From contig JAPLTN010000052.1 in assembly GCA_026398135.1 (NCBI GenBank), forward strand, positions 1 to 64,000: a stretch of 64,000 bases of DNA, given 5' to 3'. The stretch is from Verrucomicrobiota bacterium (GTDB taxonomy: Bacteria; Verrucomicrobiota; Verrucomicrobiia; Opitutales; Opitutaceae). Each line of letters opens with the position of its first letter. Position 1 is the first letter of the stretch. The notes beneath the pieces are model-generated. The model was not told where the DNA came from and ran no database searches. It worked only from the letters and a program-made list of their open reading frames with translations. This document shows positions 25,603-34,610 of the stretch, piece by piece. Made by a program: the position numbers and the translations under genes.

Positions 25603-26970
25603 ATGTCCGCCGTCGCCTCGTCGCTTCCCGCCCAACTCCCCGTGATTCCGTTTGTCCGTCCGGTCGCTGGAACGGTGGAAATACCGGGCTCGAAGAGCCT
25701 GACCAACCGCGCCTTGTTGCTCGCCGCGTTGTGCGATGCGCCCGTCGCGCTGACCGGGGCATTGTTCAGCGACGACACCCGGTTGATGGCCGGGGCGCTG
25801 CGCGAGTTGGGCTATACCGTGATCGCGAATGAGACGGCCAAGACGCTCTACGTGGCCGGCCAGGGCGAGGCTTTCCAGTCGGAGTCTCCTGTTGAGTTGT
25901 TCGTGGGATTGGCGGGCACGGCGGCTCGTTTTCTGACCGCGCTCTGCGCCGCCGCGCCGCGCGGCGTTTACCGTATCCAAGGCACCGAGCGGATGAATCA
26001 GCGTCCGATGAAGGGCTTGATCGAAGCCCTGCGCGCACTCGGGGCCGAGATTCGCTGCCTTGGGATCGAAGGTTTTTTCCCGATTGAGATCTATGCGCGC
26101 GGCCTGCGCGGCGGCGAGGTGGCGATTGATGCCACCGAAAGCAGCCAGATGTTGTCCGCATTATTAATGATCGCACCCCGCGCCGCCGCGCCGGTCGAGG
26201 TTTCGTTGATTGGCGGGGTGCGCTGGCCGTTTGTGGAAATGACCACGCGATTCATGGAGCAATTCGGACAGCCCGCGCTGGAGCGCACGGGGCCGGACCG
26301 GTTCCGTCTGCCGGCCGGAGTGCGTTACGTTTATCCGGGGAAAAGCTGCCCCATCGAGCCCGACGCCACCGCCGCCAGCTATTACGCGGCGTTACCGCTG
26401 GTCGTCGGGGGCGAGCTGACCTTGCTGAATCTTCGCGAGGGATTGCAGGGCGATACGCGGTTTGTCGGCGTGATGGCGGAGGTCGGTCTCGGGACCGAAG
26501 TGGTAGCGGACGGGTTGCGGGTCTCGTTTGCGAAAGGCGCGGCGCGAGGCGGCGTGACACGGGATTTTTCCGGGTTCTCCGACACCTTTTTAACTCTCGC
26601 GGCGATCAGCCCGCTGCTTACCGGGCCGACGACGATCACGGGAGTGGCGCACACCCGAAAACAGGAGACGGATCGGGTGGCGGGAATGGTCGCCGAACTA
26701 CGCAGACTCGGGCAGGCGGTGCACGAGCACGAGGACGGCGACGGTTTGACGATCACGCCGAATCTGACGGCCTTGCGGGCGGCGCGCGGAGTGGTGATTC
26801 AAACCTACCATGACCACCGTTTCGCGATGAGTTTTGGCATACTCGGTTCGTGCGACTTGCACGGAGACGGAAAACCCTGGCTGACCATCGACAATCCGGC
26901 GTGTTGCGCGAAGACCTTCCCGAATTTTTTTGAGGTGCTCGAAACCCTGCGCACTCGCGGCTCCGTTTAA
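25603..26970 (+). CDS. aroA: 3-phosphoshikimate 1-carboxyvinyltransferase (EPSP synthase)
   Basis: This enzyme joins phosphoenolpyruvate to shikimate-3-phosphate in the shikimate pathway. The 455-aa protein has the two-domain inverse alpha/beta barrel signatures: PGSKSLTNRALLLAAL, LFSDDTRLM, GLAGTAARFLTAL, RMNQRPMKGLIEAL, and near the end RKQETDRVAGM and TYHDHRFAMSF. Start is ATG 25603. The GLAGTAARF segment has Ala where many class I enzymes have NAGTA, so glyphosate class cannot be assigned by eye. It lies second in the aromatic operon; only 10 bp separate it from cmk. Confidence 0.95.
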   Translation: MSAVASSLPAQLPVIPFVRPVAGTVEIPGSKSLTNRALLLAALCDAPVALTGALFSDDTRLMAGALRELGYTVIANETAKTLYVAGQGEAFQSESPVELFVGLAGTAARFLTALCAAAPRGVYRIQGTERMNQRPMKGLIEALRALGAEIRCLGIEGFFPIEIYARGLRGGEVAIDATESSQMLSALLMIAPRAAAPVEVSLIGGVRWPFVEMTTRFMEQFGQPALERTGPDRFRLPAGVRYVYPGKSCPIEPDATAASYYAALPLVVGGELTLLNLREGLQGDTRFVGVMAEVGLGTEVVADGLRVSFAKGAARGGVTRDFSGFSDTFLTLAAISPLLTGPTTITGVAHTRKQETDRVAGMVAELRRLGQAVHEHEDGDGLTITPNLTALRAARGVVIQTYHDHRFAMSFGILGSCDLHGDGKPWLTIDNPACCAKTFPNFFEVLETLRTRGSV

Positions 26971-26980
26971 CTTTTTCCTG

Positions 26981-27643
26981 ATGTCTTTTCTAATCATCGC
27001 TATCGACGGCGGCGCAGCTGCCGGCAAATCGACCACCGCGCGCGCCCTCAGCTCGCGTTTTAATTTCCTGCATATCGATACCGGGTCTTACTACCGGGCG
27101 CTGACCGCCGAATTGTTGCGCCGGGGCTTGAACCCCGCCGAGGTCGCGGCGGTGGAGAGCGCTTTGGCCGAGCTGCCCTTGGGCACGGTGTTGGATGGCC
27201 GACGCGCCCAGATCGAGGTCGGCGGTCGGCTGGTGCCGGAGGCCGAGTTGCGCGGACCGGCGGTGAATGCGGCGGTGTCCCATTTCGCCGCTTTGCCGGC
27301 GGTGCGGGCGGCCTTGCTGGCGTATCAACGCGATCAGGCCCGCATCGCCCGCGAGCATCGTTTTGCCGGCTTGGTGATGGAAGGACGCGACATCGGCACG
27401 GTGATTTTCCCCGACGCGGATTTTCGGTTTTTCCTGCATGCCGACCCCGAGGAGCGCGCGCGGCGTCGCGCCGCCGAGGGGCAGCAGGATTCCATCGCGG
27501 AACGCGACCGCTTGGATAGCACACGCAAGGCGGCACCGTTGCTTTGTCCGCCCGGGGCTATTGATATCGATTCCACCTTTTTATCGCTCGACGAGGTGGT
27601 GGCGCGGGTCTCCGAACCTATCGCCGCCCGGCTGGGTGTTTGA
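26981..27643 (+). CDS. cmk: Cytidylate kinase
   Basis: Phosphorylates CMP and dCMP using ATP. The 220-aa protein begins with the P-loop IAIDGGAAAGKST, followed by the NMP-binding signatures IDTGSYYRALT and GRDIGTVIFPDADFRFFLHA, and the lid region EERARRRAAE. The ATG at 26981 gives the canonical start at the P-loop strand, 10 bp after the aroA stop; an upstream open extension overlaps aroA and is not used. The aroA-cmk order is conserved in many bacteria, often followed by rpsA, but here plsC follows. Confidence 0.95.
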   Translation: MSFLIIAIDGGAAAGKSTTARALSSRFNFLHIDTGSYYRALTAELLRRGLNPAEVAAVESALAELPLGTVLDGRRAQIEVGGRLVPEAELRGPAVNAAVSHFAALPAVRAALLAYQRDQARIAREHRFAGLVMEGRDIGTVIFPDADFRFFLHADPEERARRRAAEGQQDSIAERDRLDSTRKAAPLLCPPGAIDIDSTFLSLDEVVARVSEPIAARLGV

Positions 27644-27701
27644 GCGGAACGGCATCGAGCCAAGGTAACCCGCAGGCCAATTCAATTCCTTCGTTTCAGC
27701 C

Positions 27702-28364
27702 ATGTCCGCCCGAGAATCGTTCGCCCAGCTCCGCATGGAGCCGATGTATGGGTTTTTCCATTATTTTCTGAATTGCGTTCATGAGGCGCTGTTTCGCGGC
27801 GAAGTCGCCGGGTTGGAGAACTTGCCGGGTGACGGGGCCTTCCTCGTCGCGGCCAACCACGCCAGCCATTTGGACCCGCCGTTCATCGGCGCGGTGATGC
27901 CGCGGCAGATGGCGTTTTTTGCCCGTAAAACGCTCTGGTCGCCCGGCCTCGGGGCGTGGTGGATGGACGGGGTGGGGGCGATTCCGGTGGACCGCGACGG
28001 AGCGGACTTGGCGGCAATCAAGCGCGTATTGGGCACCTTGGCGGCGGGGCGGCCTATCGCGCTGTTTCCCGAGGGCACGCGTTCGCCGGACGGCAAGCTC
28101 CAGCCGGCCAAGGGCGGGGTCGGCATGATCGTGTGCAAATCGAAGGTGCCGGTGGTGCCGTGCCGGATTTTTAACAGCCACATCGCGTTTGGGCGCGGCG
28201 GTGGGTTTCGGCCAGGCACCCAGGTGCACATAGTCTTTGGCCCCGCGCTGCGACCGGCCGATTACGATAGCCCGGCGGATGGCAAGGAGCGCTACCAGCG
28301 CGCCAGCGAACGCATCATGACGGCTATCGCGGCGCTGGGTGAGCCTCCGTTGGTGGTGGTTTAG
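27702..28364 (+). CDS. plsC: 1-acyl-sn-glycerol-3-phosphate acyltransferase
   Basis: A 220-aa membrane-associated acyltransferase that makes phosphatidic acid. It has the HX4D motif NHASHLD, the GVGAIPVDR block, the substrate motif FPEGTRS and the VPVVPCRI block in the usual order and spacing. ATG 27702 is the start, 58 bp after cmk, and the gene closes the tyrA-aroA-cmk-plsC run. A second PlsC-type domain exists in the aas-like fusion at 9028. Confidence 0.92.
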   Translation: MSARESFAQLRMEPMYGFFHYFLNCVHEALFRGEVAGLENLPGDGAFLVAANHASHLDPPFIGAVMPRQMAFFARKTLWSPGLGAWWMDGVGAIPVDRDGADLAAIKRVLGTLAAGRPIALFPEGTRSPDGKLQPAKGGVGMIVCKSKVPVVPCRIFNSHIAFGRGGGFRPGTQVHIVFGPALRPADYDSPADGKERYQRASERIMTAIAALGEPPLVVV

Positions 28365-28546
28365 TCGCTCACTAAAATTTGGCTTTGATCAAATTGCCTG
28401 CCCGCTTGCGCCGAAGTTGGCCCGGCATAAGCTAGGTGAGTCGGTGTTCCTGTTCTGCCGTTAGATTCGTCTCATCGAGGCGGGTTGACCGGCCTAAAGT
28501 CCATCAACCGGTGCACGGGCACCCCCAGCTCGAAAGGTCATTAATC

Positions 28547-28960
28547 ATGAAACTCTCGCAACTGCTCGCTTCCCGTTCCGATTTAGTGCGTCAGGCCACT
28601 CTGGCCAACGCCGCCTTCGCCTATACGACGTTTGCCGCCATGGATCAAAGGATCCAACGCGGTGGTTTACAGGGCCCGGTGCGTTTCCTGGGCATAGATC
28701 CCGCCGCTGAACGCTACAGTCCGCAGATTGTCGCTTTGGGCGGCAGCCAGGCGGTGTTGGATGAACATTTCGACGAGGCAGACCTCGTGAAATGGGCCGA
28801 TGCCTTGGCTTATGTTTCCGAGGAAGGTACGACTGAGTTTGAGTTCCGTTTGGAAGAATTAACGGGGCGTTTTTCGCCTGCTTTGGAAGATACGCTGCGT
28901 CGGGCCGGAGTGCAGCTAGACTCGGCTGGGCTCGGTAATATTGAGCCAAAGCTCCGATAG
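28547..28960 (+). CDS. Hypothetical protein, 137 aa
   Basis: Not recognised. The protein starts MKLSQLLASRSDLVRQATLA and is mildly acidic, helical and soluble, with no signal peptide, membrane segment or cysteine. A recurring pattern RFLGIDPAAERYSP and EFEFRLEELTGRFSPALEDTL is visible. The ATG at 28547 follows GAAAGG (28531-28536), a good ribosome-binding site; an open extension to 28436 is rejected. Codon use matches the neighbours. It stands alone between plsC and a strong bidirectional terminator. Confidence 0.7.
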   Translation: MKLSQLLASRSDLVRQATLANAAFAYTTFAAMDQRIQRGGLQGPVRFLGIDPAAERYSPQIVALGGSQAVLDEHFDEADLVKWADALAYVSEEGTTEFEFRLEELTGRFSPALEDTLRRAGVQLDSAGLGNIEPKLR

Positions 28961-28994
28961 GTTAAGTCGGCACAGGGTTTGATTTGAAATAACG

Positions 28995-29027
28995 AAAAAG
29001 CCGGGGCTTCGCGGCCCCGGCTTTTTT
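28995..29027. terminator. Bidirectional Rho-independent terminator
   Basis: A perfect 13-bp stem (28995-29007 with 29014-29026) and 6-nt loop, GC-rich core CCGGGGC/GCCCCGG, flanked by A-run and T-run. It serves the 137-aa gene on the plus strand and trpS on the minus strand. Confidence 0.92.
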
Positions 29028-29050
29028 ATGGAGATTTTGAGTTATGGTGT

Positions 29051-30019
29051 TCAGCGCAAGCCGCAGGCGCGGCGGGCGCGGTCGAGCACGGGGGCGGCGA
29101 CGGCGCGGGCTTTGGCAGCGCCGTCTTGGAGAGTTTTTTCCACGTGATCGAGGTTGGCCACCAACTCGGCGCGGCGGGCGCGCGCGGGCGCGAAATGGGT
29201 CCAGACTTGCTCGAAGAGGATTTTTTTGAGGTCGCCGTAGCCGAGGCCGCCGGCGCGGAGTTTTTCCTCGGTCTCGGCGGCGAGGGTGGGCTCGGCGACG
29301 ACTTTGAGCAGGCGGATGGCGATGTTTTGGTCGGCGTCGGGTTTGGGTTCGGCCGGGGTGCGCGAATCCATGGGGATGCCCATGATTTTTTTGCGCGTGG
29401 CTTTTTCCTCTCCGAAGAGTTCGAGGGTGTTGCCGTAGCTTTTGCTCATCTTCTGTCCGTCAAGGCCGGGGACGACGGCGGACTCGTCGCGGATCACCGA
29501 CTCGGGAATGGTGAAGGTTTCGCCGTAGCTGAGGTTGAACTTGATCGCCATGTCGCGGGTCATCTCGACGTGTTGCTTTTGATCGCGACCAACGGGCACG
29601 TGGGTGGTGTTAAAGAGCAGGATGTCCGCCGCCATGAGCACGGGGTAGGTGAAGAGGCCGACGTTGGCGGCGATGCCGCGGGCGGTCTTGTCTTTGTAGC
29701 TGTGGGCGCGTTCCAGCAGGCCCATGGGGGCGAGGGTGCCGAGCATCCAGGCGAGTTCGCAGACCTCGGGCACATCGCTTTGGCGCCAGAGCACGGCTTT
29801 GGCGGGGTCGAGGCCGCAGGCCAGCCAGTCGAGGGCGACGCCGAGGGTGTAGTCACGGCGTTTTTGCGGATCGAGCAGGGAGGTCATCGAGTGGTAGTCC
29901 GCGATGAAGTAGTAGCAGTCGCCCGGCTGGTCCTGCGCGGCGATGGCCGGCTGCATCGCGCCGAGGTAGTTGCCGAGGTGGAGAATGCCGGAGGGCTGGA
30001 TGCCGGTGAGGGTGCGCAT
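29051..30019 (-). CDS. trpS: Tryptophanyl-tRNA synthetase
   Basis: A class I aminoacyl-tRNA synthetase of 322 aa. The HIGH-equivalent PSGILHLGNYLGA is near the N-terminus (residues 9-21) and the KMSKS loop reads GQKMSKSYGN. Length fits the usual bacterial TrpRS (about 330 aa). The ATG at 30019 gives the canonical MRTLTGIQPSG; a TTG at 30064 would add an unlikely N-terminal extension. The gene runs into the shared terminator at 28995-29027. Confidence 0.95.
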   Translation of the reverse strand: MRTLTGIQPSGILHLGNYLGAMQPAIAAQDQPGDCYYFIADYHSMTSLLDPQKRRDYTLGVALDWLACGLDPAKAVLWRQSDVPEVCELAWMLGTLAPMGLLERAHSYKDKTARGIAANVGLFTYPVLMAADILLFNTTHVPVGRDQKQHVEMTRDMAIKFNLSYGETFTIPESVIRDESAVVPGLDGQKMSKSYGNTLELFGEEKATRKKIMGIPMDSRTPAEPKPDADQNIAIRLLKVVAEPTLAAETEEKLRAGGLGYGDLKKILFEQVWTHFAPARARRAELVANLDHVEKTLQDGAAKARAVAAPVLDRARRACGLR

Positions 30020-30108
30020 GAAAGGGAGGCGGGTAAGGTGGGGCGAAGCGGTGCCAGGTTTCAATCCGTGGTTTGGCGATGAGCCGATCGGGCAGGCGGT
30101 GGGGCGGT

Positions 30109-31002
30109 TTAGCCAAGGATGGTGAGCACAATGCCGGTCAAGATGCCGAGCACGGGCACGATTTTTTGGCGACCGTTGGCCTCTTTAAGCAACCAGACGC
30201 TGCCGGCAAAGGCCACCAAGGTGCTGCCTCGCCTCAGGCTGGAAACCAGCGAGACGAGGGCCTCGGGGTTGCGCAGCGCGTCGAAGTAGAGGAAGTCCGC
30301 CACCAGCAGGCCGGTTGAGATACCGATAATGCTCCAGCGCCATTGGAAGGTCTTGCGCGGCCACCAGCGGAGTTTCCAGCCCACCGCCAAAGGCAGAAAA
30401 AGCAGTGCGAGGTAGATCGAGAACCAGCACTGAACGGTGGCGGCGGTGAAACCGTTTCGACCAAGCAGAAATTTGTCATATAGGCCGCTGACCGCGCCAA
30501 TCAGCGTGCCGGCCAGCAGCCAGCCTATCCAGGGGTTTTTATGGAAATGAACGCCCTCGCGAGCTCCGGCTAGCGAGAGGCTGAAAAAGGAAACCAGGGT
30601 CACGCCCACGCCGAGAAACTCCAACCCGGTGGGCCGTTCACCGAGGATAAGGAGCGCGCCAAACAGGGTCCACATCGGCCCGGTTGCCCGGATCGGTGCG
30701 GCCAGCGACAGCGGCAGGTTTTTCAGTGCGAAATAACTGCACAGCCAGGAAGCGGCCACGATGGCGGATTTCAGCAGAAGCTGGAGATGTTGCCCGGCGG
30801 TGAGGGCATCGACGTGCAGCACGGCCGGTAGCGCCGCGCCGCTGCCTGCGATGGCGAGCAGCACGAGCCAGATCAACGCACTGCAAACGTTGGCCAGAAA
30901 CAGCACCGGGAGCACGGCGTTGTCGCGTACCGCGTGCTTGGTACTCAGGTCGTAGAACCCGAGGAACAGGGCGGATAGAAGACTGGCGGCGATCCATGGC
31001 AT
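30109..31002 (-). CDS. EamA/DMT-family transporter
   Basis: A 297-aa integral membrane protein with about ten hydrophobic segments in two tandem EamA halves. Typical motifs are the N-terminal ALFLGFYDLSTKHAV, the LSLAAPIRATGPMWTLFGALLILGERP block at the end of the first half and SLRRGSTLVAFAGSVWLLKE in the second. Substrate unknown; such carriers usually move metabolites. ATG 31002 follows GGAAG on the minus strand, a good ribosome-binding site, and is preferred to the TTG at 31053. The divergent region towards prfC holds a striking palindrome at 31162-31182. Confidence 0.85.
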   Translation of the reverse strand: MPWIAASLLSALFLGFYDLSTKHAVRDNAVLPVLFLANVCSALIWLVLLAIAGSGAALPAVLHVDALTAGQHLQLLLKSAIVAASWLCSYFALKNLPLSLAAPIRATGPMWTLFGALLILGERPTGLEFLGVGVTLVSFFSLSLAGAREGVHFHKNPWIGWLLAGTLIGAVSGLYDKFLLGRNGFTAATVQCWFSIYLALLFLPLAVGWKLRWWPRKTFQWRWSIIGISTGLLVADFLYFDALRNPEALVSLVSSLRRGSTLVAFAGSVWLLKEANGRQKIVPVLGILTGIVLTILG

Positions 31003-31161
31003 GAAAACTTCCAGCTGTGCCAAGAAGCCCCCCGCCGCACAAGACGTGAGCAACTTCCGCGCGGAAAACCTGCCGCGTTGAATCTGCCGCGCAGTTTCCC
31101 GTGCGGAATGTTTCCCGATGATGCGTCCGCGATGTGCCCATCCCGCCCGACACCGCCGACA

Positions 31162-31182
31162 AAGTAACCTATTAGGTTACTT
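31162..31182. promoter_or_regulatory. Perfect palindrome, candidate operator
   Basis: AAGTAACCT (31162-31170) and AGGTTACTT (31174-31182) form perfect 9-bp arms around a 3-bp centre. It is AT-rich in a GC-rich background and sits between the divergent EamA and prfC genes, 160 bp and 117 bp from their starts. The symmetry fits the binding site of a dimeric regulator; which one is unknown. Confidence 0.55.
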
Positions 31183-31299
31183 GATGCTTGGGGCGGCGGG
31201 GTGAGTGTTGGGCGGAAGGGCGATTGTTGGCGATGATGGCTCGGTGGTGTTTTGCCCTTTCCCTTGCCGCTTGCGCCGCGTGTGCTCTCGCGTTTCGCC

Positions 31300-32940
31300 A
31301 TGACGCCCGCCCAGGAAATCGCCCGCCGCCGCACCTTCGCCATCATCTCTCACCCGGATGCCGGTAAAACCACGCTGACTGAAAAGTTCCTGCTCTACGG
31401 CAACGCCATTCACCTCGCCGGCTCCGTCACCGCCCGCAAACAACAGCGCTCCACCACCTCCGACTGGATGGAACTAGAGAAGCAGCGCGGCATCTCGATC
31501 TCCTCGACCGTCCTGCAATTCGATTATCAGGGCTACGCGGTCAACCTGCTCGATACGCCCGGCCACAAGGATTTCTCCGAGGATACTTACCGGGTGCTGA
31601 CTGCGGTGGACGCCGCGCTGATGGTGATCGATTCGGCCAAGGGCATCGAGCCCCAGACGCGCAAGCTTTTCGAGGTCTGCCGTCGTCGCGGCATCCCGAT
31701 TTTCACGTTCTTCAACAAGTGCGACCGGCCCACCCAGAATCCGCTCGAATTGATCGACGAGTTGGAGCGCGTGCTCGGGCTCGCGCCGTGTCCCCTGACC
31801 TGGCCGCTGGGCAATGGGCCGACCTTTCGCGGCGTGTTCGACCGGCGCTCCAGCGAGGTCCATCTTTTCGAACGCGTGCCGGGCGGGGCCTTCCGCGCTC
31901 CGGTAAATGTCACCGGTCTTTCCGATCCGGTGGTGCGCAATAAATTCGACGACGTCACTTACGAGGAAATCACCGAGCAGATCGCCATGCTGGACGGCGC
32001 GACCGCCCCTTTCGATCTCGCCGCCGTGCATGCCGGCAAGCAGACACCGGTGTTTTTCGGGTCGGCGGTGAACAACTTTGGCGTGCAGCTGTTGCTGGAG
32101 GGTTTTTTGAAAAACTCGATTTCACCGACGCACCGGCGCTCCGTCACCATCGCGGCTCCGGGCGCGCCCGCGCCGACCGAGGCCAAGGTGGTGCCGATCG
32201 AGCATCCAAAGTTTTCCGGTTTCGTTTTCAAGATCCAGGCCAACATGGATCCCAAGCACCGGGATCGCATCGCCTTCATCCGCGTCTGTTCCGGCAAGTT
32301 CGAGCGCGACATGGTGGTGACCCATCAGCGCACCGGCAAACAGGTGCGGCTATCCTCCGCGCACCGGCTTTTCGGACAGGAACGCGAGACGGTGGACGTG
32401 GCCTGGCCGGGTGACGTGATTGGCTTGGTGGGTCATGACGCCTTCGGCATCGGCGATACCCTGACCGAGGATCGCACCATCGCCTTCGACGAAATCCCCC
32501 GGTTTCCGAGCGAAGTCTTCGCCTACATTTTCAATCCGACTTCCTCGGACGCCAAAAAATACCGGACCGGTTTGGAGCAGCTTCTGCAGGAGGGCGTGGT
32601 GCAGTCCTTCATGCCGCGCAACGCCCCGCCGGGCGCGACTTTGCTGGCGGCGGTGGGGCCGCTCCAGTTCGAGGTGGTGCAGTCTCGTCTCAAGTCCGAA
32701 TACAACGCCGAGTGCAAACTCGAGGCCACCCCGTGGACGCAGCTGCGCTGGCTTTCGCCGCATCCCAGCCTGGCCAATCCGAACGCGCTGGTGGTGGCGA
32801 GCGGCGTGGCCTTCGGCGCGGATAAATTCGGGCACCCGATCGTGCTCTTTCCCAACGACTGGACGCGCGAGTATTTCATCGAGAAAAATCCCGATCTGAA
32901 ACTCCACGAGATGCCGATCGAGCAGACGGCGGAAGCGTAG
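31300..32940 (+). CDS. prfC: Peptide chain release factor 3
   Basis: A 546-aa translational GTPase that recycles RF1/RF2 from terminated ribosomes. G-domain motifs are G1 SHPDAGKTT (about 17-25), the RF3-typical GSVTARKQQRSTTSDWMELEKQRGISI, G3 DTPGHKDF and G4 NKCDR. The conserved LFGQERETVDVAWPGDVIGL block appears in the second half. ATG 31300 gives the standard N-terminus; upstream in-frame codons at 31252 lie in the promoter region. Confidence 0.95.
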   Translation: MTPAQEIARRRTFAIISHPDAGKTTLTEKFLLYGNAIHLAGSVTARKQQRSTTSDWMELEKQRGISISSTVLQFDYQGYAVNLLDTPGHKDFSEDTYRVLTAVDAALMVIDSAKGIEPQTRKLFEVCRRRGIPIFTFFNKCDRPTQNPLELIDELERVLGLAPCPLTWPLGNGPTFRGVFDRRSSEVHLFERVPGGAFRAPVNVTGLSDPVVRNKFDDVTYEEITEQIAMLDGATAPFDLAAVHAGKQTPVFFGSAVNNFGVQLLLEGFLKNSISPTHRRSVTIAAPGAPAPTEAKVVPIEHPKFSGFVFKIQANMDPKHRDRIAFIRVCSGKFERDMVVTHQRTGKQVRLSSAHRLFGQERETVDVAWPGDVIGLVGHDAFGIGDTLTEDRTIAFDEIPRFPSEVFAYIFNPTSSDAKKYRTGLEQLLQEGVVQSFMPRNAPPGATLLAAVGPLQFEVVQSRLKSEYNAECKLEATPWTQLRWLSPHPSLANPNALVVASGVAFGADKFGHPIVLFPNDWTREYFIEKNPDLKLHEMPIEQTAEA

Positions 32941-33222
32941 CGCGGGGCACCGTCCTTGGCGAAAAACCAAGCTGGAACTGATGTCTACCTGACACCTGCT
33001 CGGGTTTGGCGATGCCTTTGCCGGTGGTGATCAGATTGGGTAACCTTGCAACAGAGCAAATGCAGCATGTTACGGCCCGATCAGAATTTCTAACCCGCAC
33101 CTTATTTTAGCCAGCCATCGGCTCGACCCATCGGTTCGACGCCCCCCATTGGAATTTAACGGAGCAACGCCTTAATAATAAAAATATCCCATGCTAAAAA
33201 AGGGCGGTGTCAATGTAGGTGC
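32941..33222. other. Intergenic region downstream of prfC and of the orphan antitoxin
   Basis: No convincing gene on either strand. In particular, no PIN/RelE toxin follows the antitoxin at 33223. An AT-rich patch lies near 33170-33200. Confidence 0.6.
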
Positions 33223-33465
33223 TCACCGGTCACCCCGGTCGTGGTCAACGACGGCCCGGGCGTCACCAGACACCGGGCCGTCGGGGAAAAGGCGGTGAAG
33301 CCGGTCGAGGCGGTCGAGGGGCGCGGGTTTCTTACGCCTGCGGACGGGGGACAGGGTGGCGAAGGGCAGGCCGCGCTTGGTGATGGTGACGGCCTCGCCT
33401 TCGTGAATCCACTTGGAGATGGCGGCGAAATCGTTGCGCAGATCGGCGACGGTGGCAGTCTTCAT
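33223..33465 (-). CDS. Phd/YefM-type antitoxin, orphan
   Basis: An 80-aa protein with the Phd/YefM N-terminus: MKTATVADLRNDFAAISKWI, followed by GEAVTITKRGLPFATLSPV. In type II toxin-antitoxin modules this domain binds the operon promoter while the disordered C-terminus masks a PIN or Doc/RelE toxin. Here the C-terminal part (DRLDRLHRLFPDGPVSGDA) is followed by no toxin frame, so it is solitary or the toxin was lost. The start is the ATG at 33465. Confidence 0.8.
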   Translation of the reverse strand: MKTATVADLRNDFAAISKWIHEGEAVTITKRGLPFATLSPVRRRKKPAPLDRLDRLHRLFPDGPVSGDARAVVDHDRGDR

Positions 33466-33654
33466 GATGAGAGCAAAGCTATCACTAAACGATCATCACC
33501 CCGCCTCTGTGGCTCAAAGGCATAAACCATTCCCCATGGCCGCCCGGAAGCAGAATCTAGAATAGCAAAACCAAGAAATCACCCAACTGCGCGATGGGCT
33601 CCTCCCCATGCGCATGAACGGCCAGGTGGCCCTGACGTCGCAGGAGTGGGGCGC

Positions 33655-33680
33655 AAAAAAACCGCCGCTGGAGACGGCGG
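33655..33680 (-). terminator. Rho-independent terminator of the suf/HDOD operon
   Basis: On the minus strand CCGCCG (33675-33680) pairs with CGGCGG (33662-33667), followed by seven T residues (33655-33661). It lies about 40 bp after the HDOD stop. Confidence 0.88.
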
Positions 33681-33721
33681 CGGGAACAATGCAGACGAAC
33701 CCAAAGGGTTTATCAGGTGGC

Positions 33722-34567
33722 TCAGGTGGCGTTGTAACGCTGGCTGACCTGCTGGTAGCGGGTGGCGGCGGTCGAGCAAAGCTCCGGGAGTTTTTCCAAG
33801 GAGAGGCCGAGGCGGGTGGACACTTCGGGGTCGATGACGGTTTCCACGGTGCGGCCCTCCAGGCCGGCCTCGATGCTCTTGGCGATTTGGTTCGCGACAT
33901 ACGTTACATCGCAAACGACCTCGTGCGGAACCTCGGGTTGGTGGTGGTAGCCGATGGCCTGGGCGACTCGCTCGGGCAGCTGCCAGTGACGGGCTATCAG
34001 GCCGCCGAGCTCGGCGTGATGGACTTTGAGGATGAGCATCTCGGCTTCAAGGCGGCCGATTTTTTCGACCTCCTGGGCTTGTTGGATGTAGCCCAGAATT
34101 TTGGGGTCGATGAAGCGACCCATGACGAGTTTGCCCACGTCGTGCAGCAGGGCGGCGGTGAAGCTTTCCGGCGGTATGTCTTGCCGGCAGAACCCCGGCA
34201 GCACCTCGGCAGCCACGGCAGCGGCCACGGAGTGACGCCACAGTCCGCCTTCGTCCAGCCCGTAGGCGGGAATCTGTTTTTGCAGGAGAGGCTTGGCACC
34301 GGTGGCCACGGCCATGCTCAAAATACGGGCGGCACCCAGGCGCAGCACGGCTTCTCCCACGGTTCCGACCTTGGTTTTGCCGGCCTCTGCGGCGGAATTG
34401 GCCGCGCGGAGGAGTTTCACCGTCAGAGCCTGGTCGAAATCGATGAGCGCGACCACGTCATCCATGTGGTAATCGGGTGAACTCACTAACTGCGCCAGCC
34501 GGACGGTGCTGGCCGGCAGAGGGGCCAGGTCGTTCGCTTGTTGGATTAGCTCATCGATGTTGATCAT
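33722..34567 (-). CDS. HDOD-domain protein (HD dyad retained)
   Basis: A 281-aa single-domain HDOD protein. HDOD proteins are HD-like helical proteins of signalling pathways, usually without hydrolase activity. Motifs are LPASTVRLAQLVSSPDY, the family's VLRLGAARIL and the late YHHQPEVP. Here AALLHDVGKLVMG keeps an intact His-Asp pair, unlike the second HDOD protein in this window (39639). The start is the ATG at 34567, 43 bp after sufT; the gene ends the suf transcript before a terminator. Its presence at the end of a suf operon is unusual. Confidence 0.88.
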   Translation of the reverse strand: MINIDELIQQANDLAPLPASTVRLAQLVSSPDYHMDDVVALIDFDQALTVKLLRAANSAAEAGKTKVGTVGEAVLRLGAARILSMAVATGAKPLLQKQIPAYGLDEGGLWRHSVAAAVAAEVLPGFCRQDIPPESFTAALLHDVGKLVMGRFIDPKILGYIQQAQEVEKIGRLEAEMLILKVHHAELGGLIARHWQLPERVAQAIGYHHQPEVPHEVVCDVTYVANQIAKSIEAGLEGRTVETVIDPEVSTRLGLSLEKLPELCSTAATRYQQVSQRYNAT

Positions 34568-34610
34568 GGGGTAATTTAAGGGTTGGGATGAGCTCCTTAT
34601 AGAAGAGGGC

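Noticed and set aside
28436-28546. N-terminal extension of the 137-aa protein
   Set aside because: The internal ATG at 28547 has the better ribosome-binding site and the extension is low-complexity.
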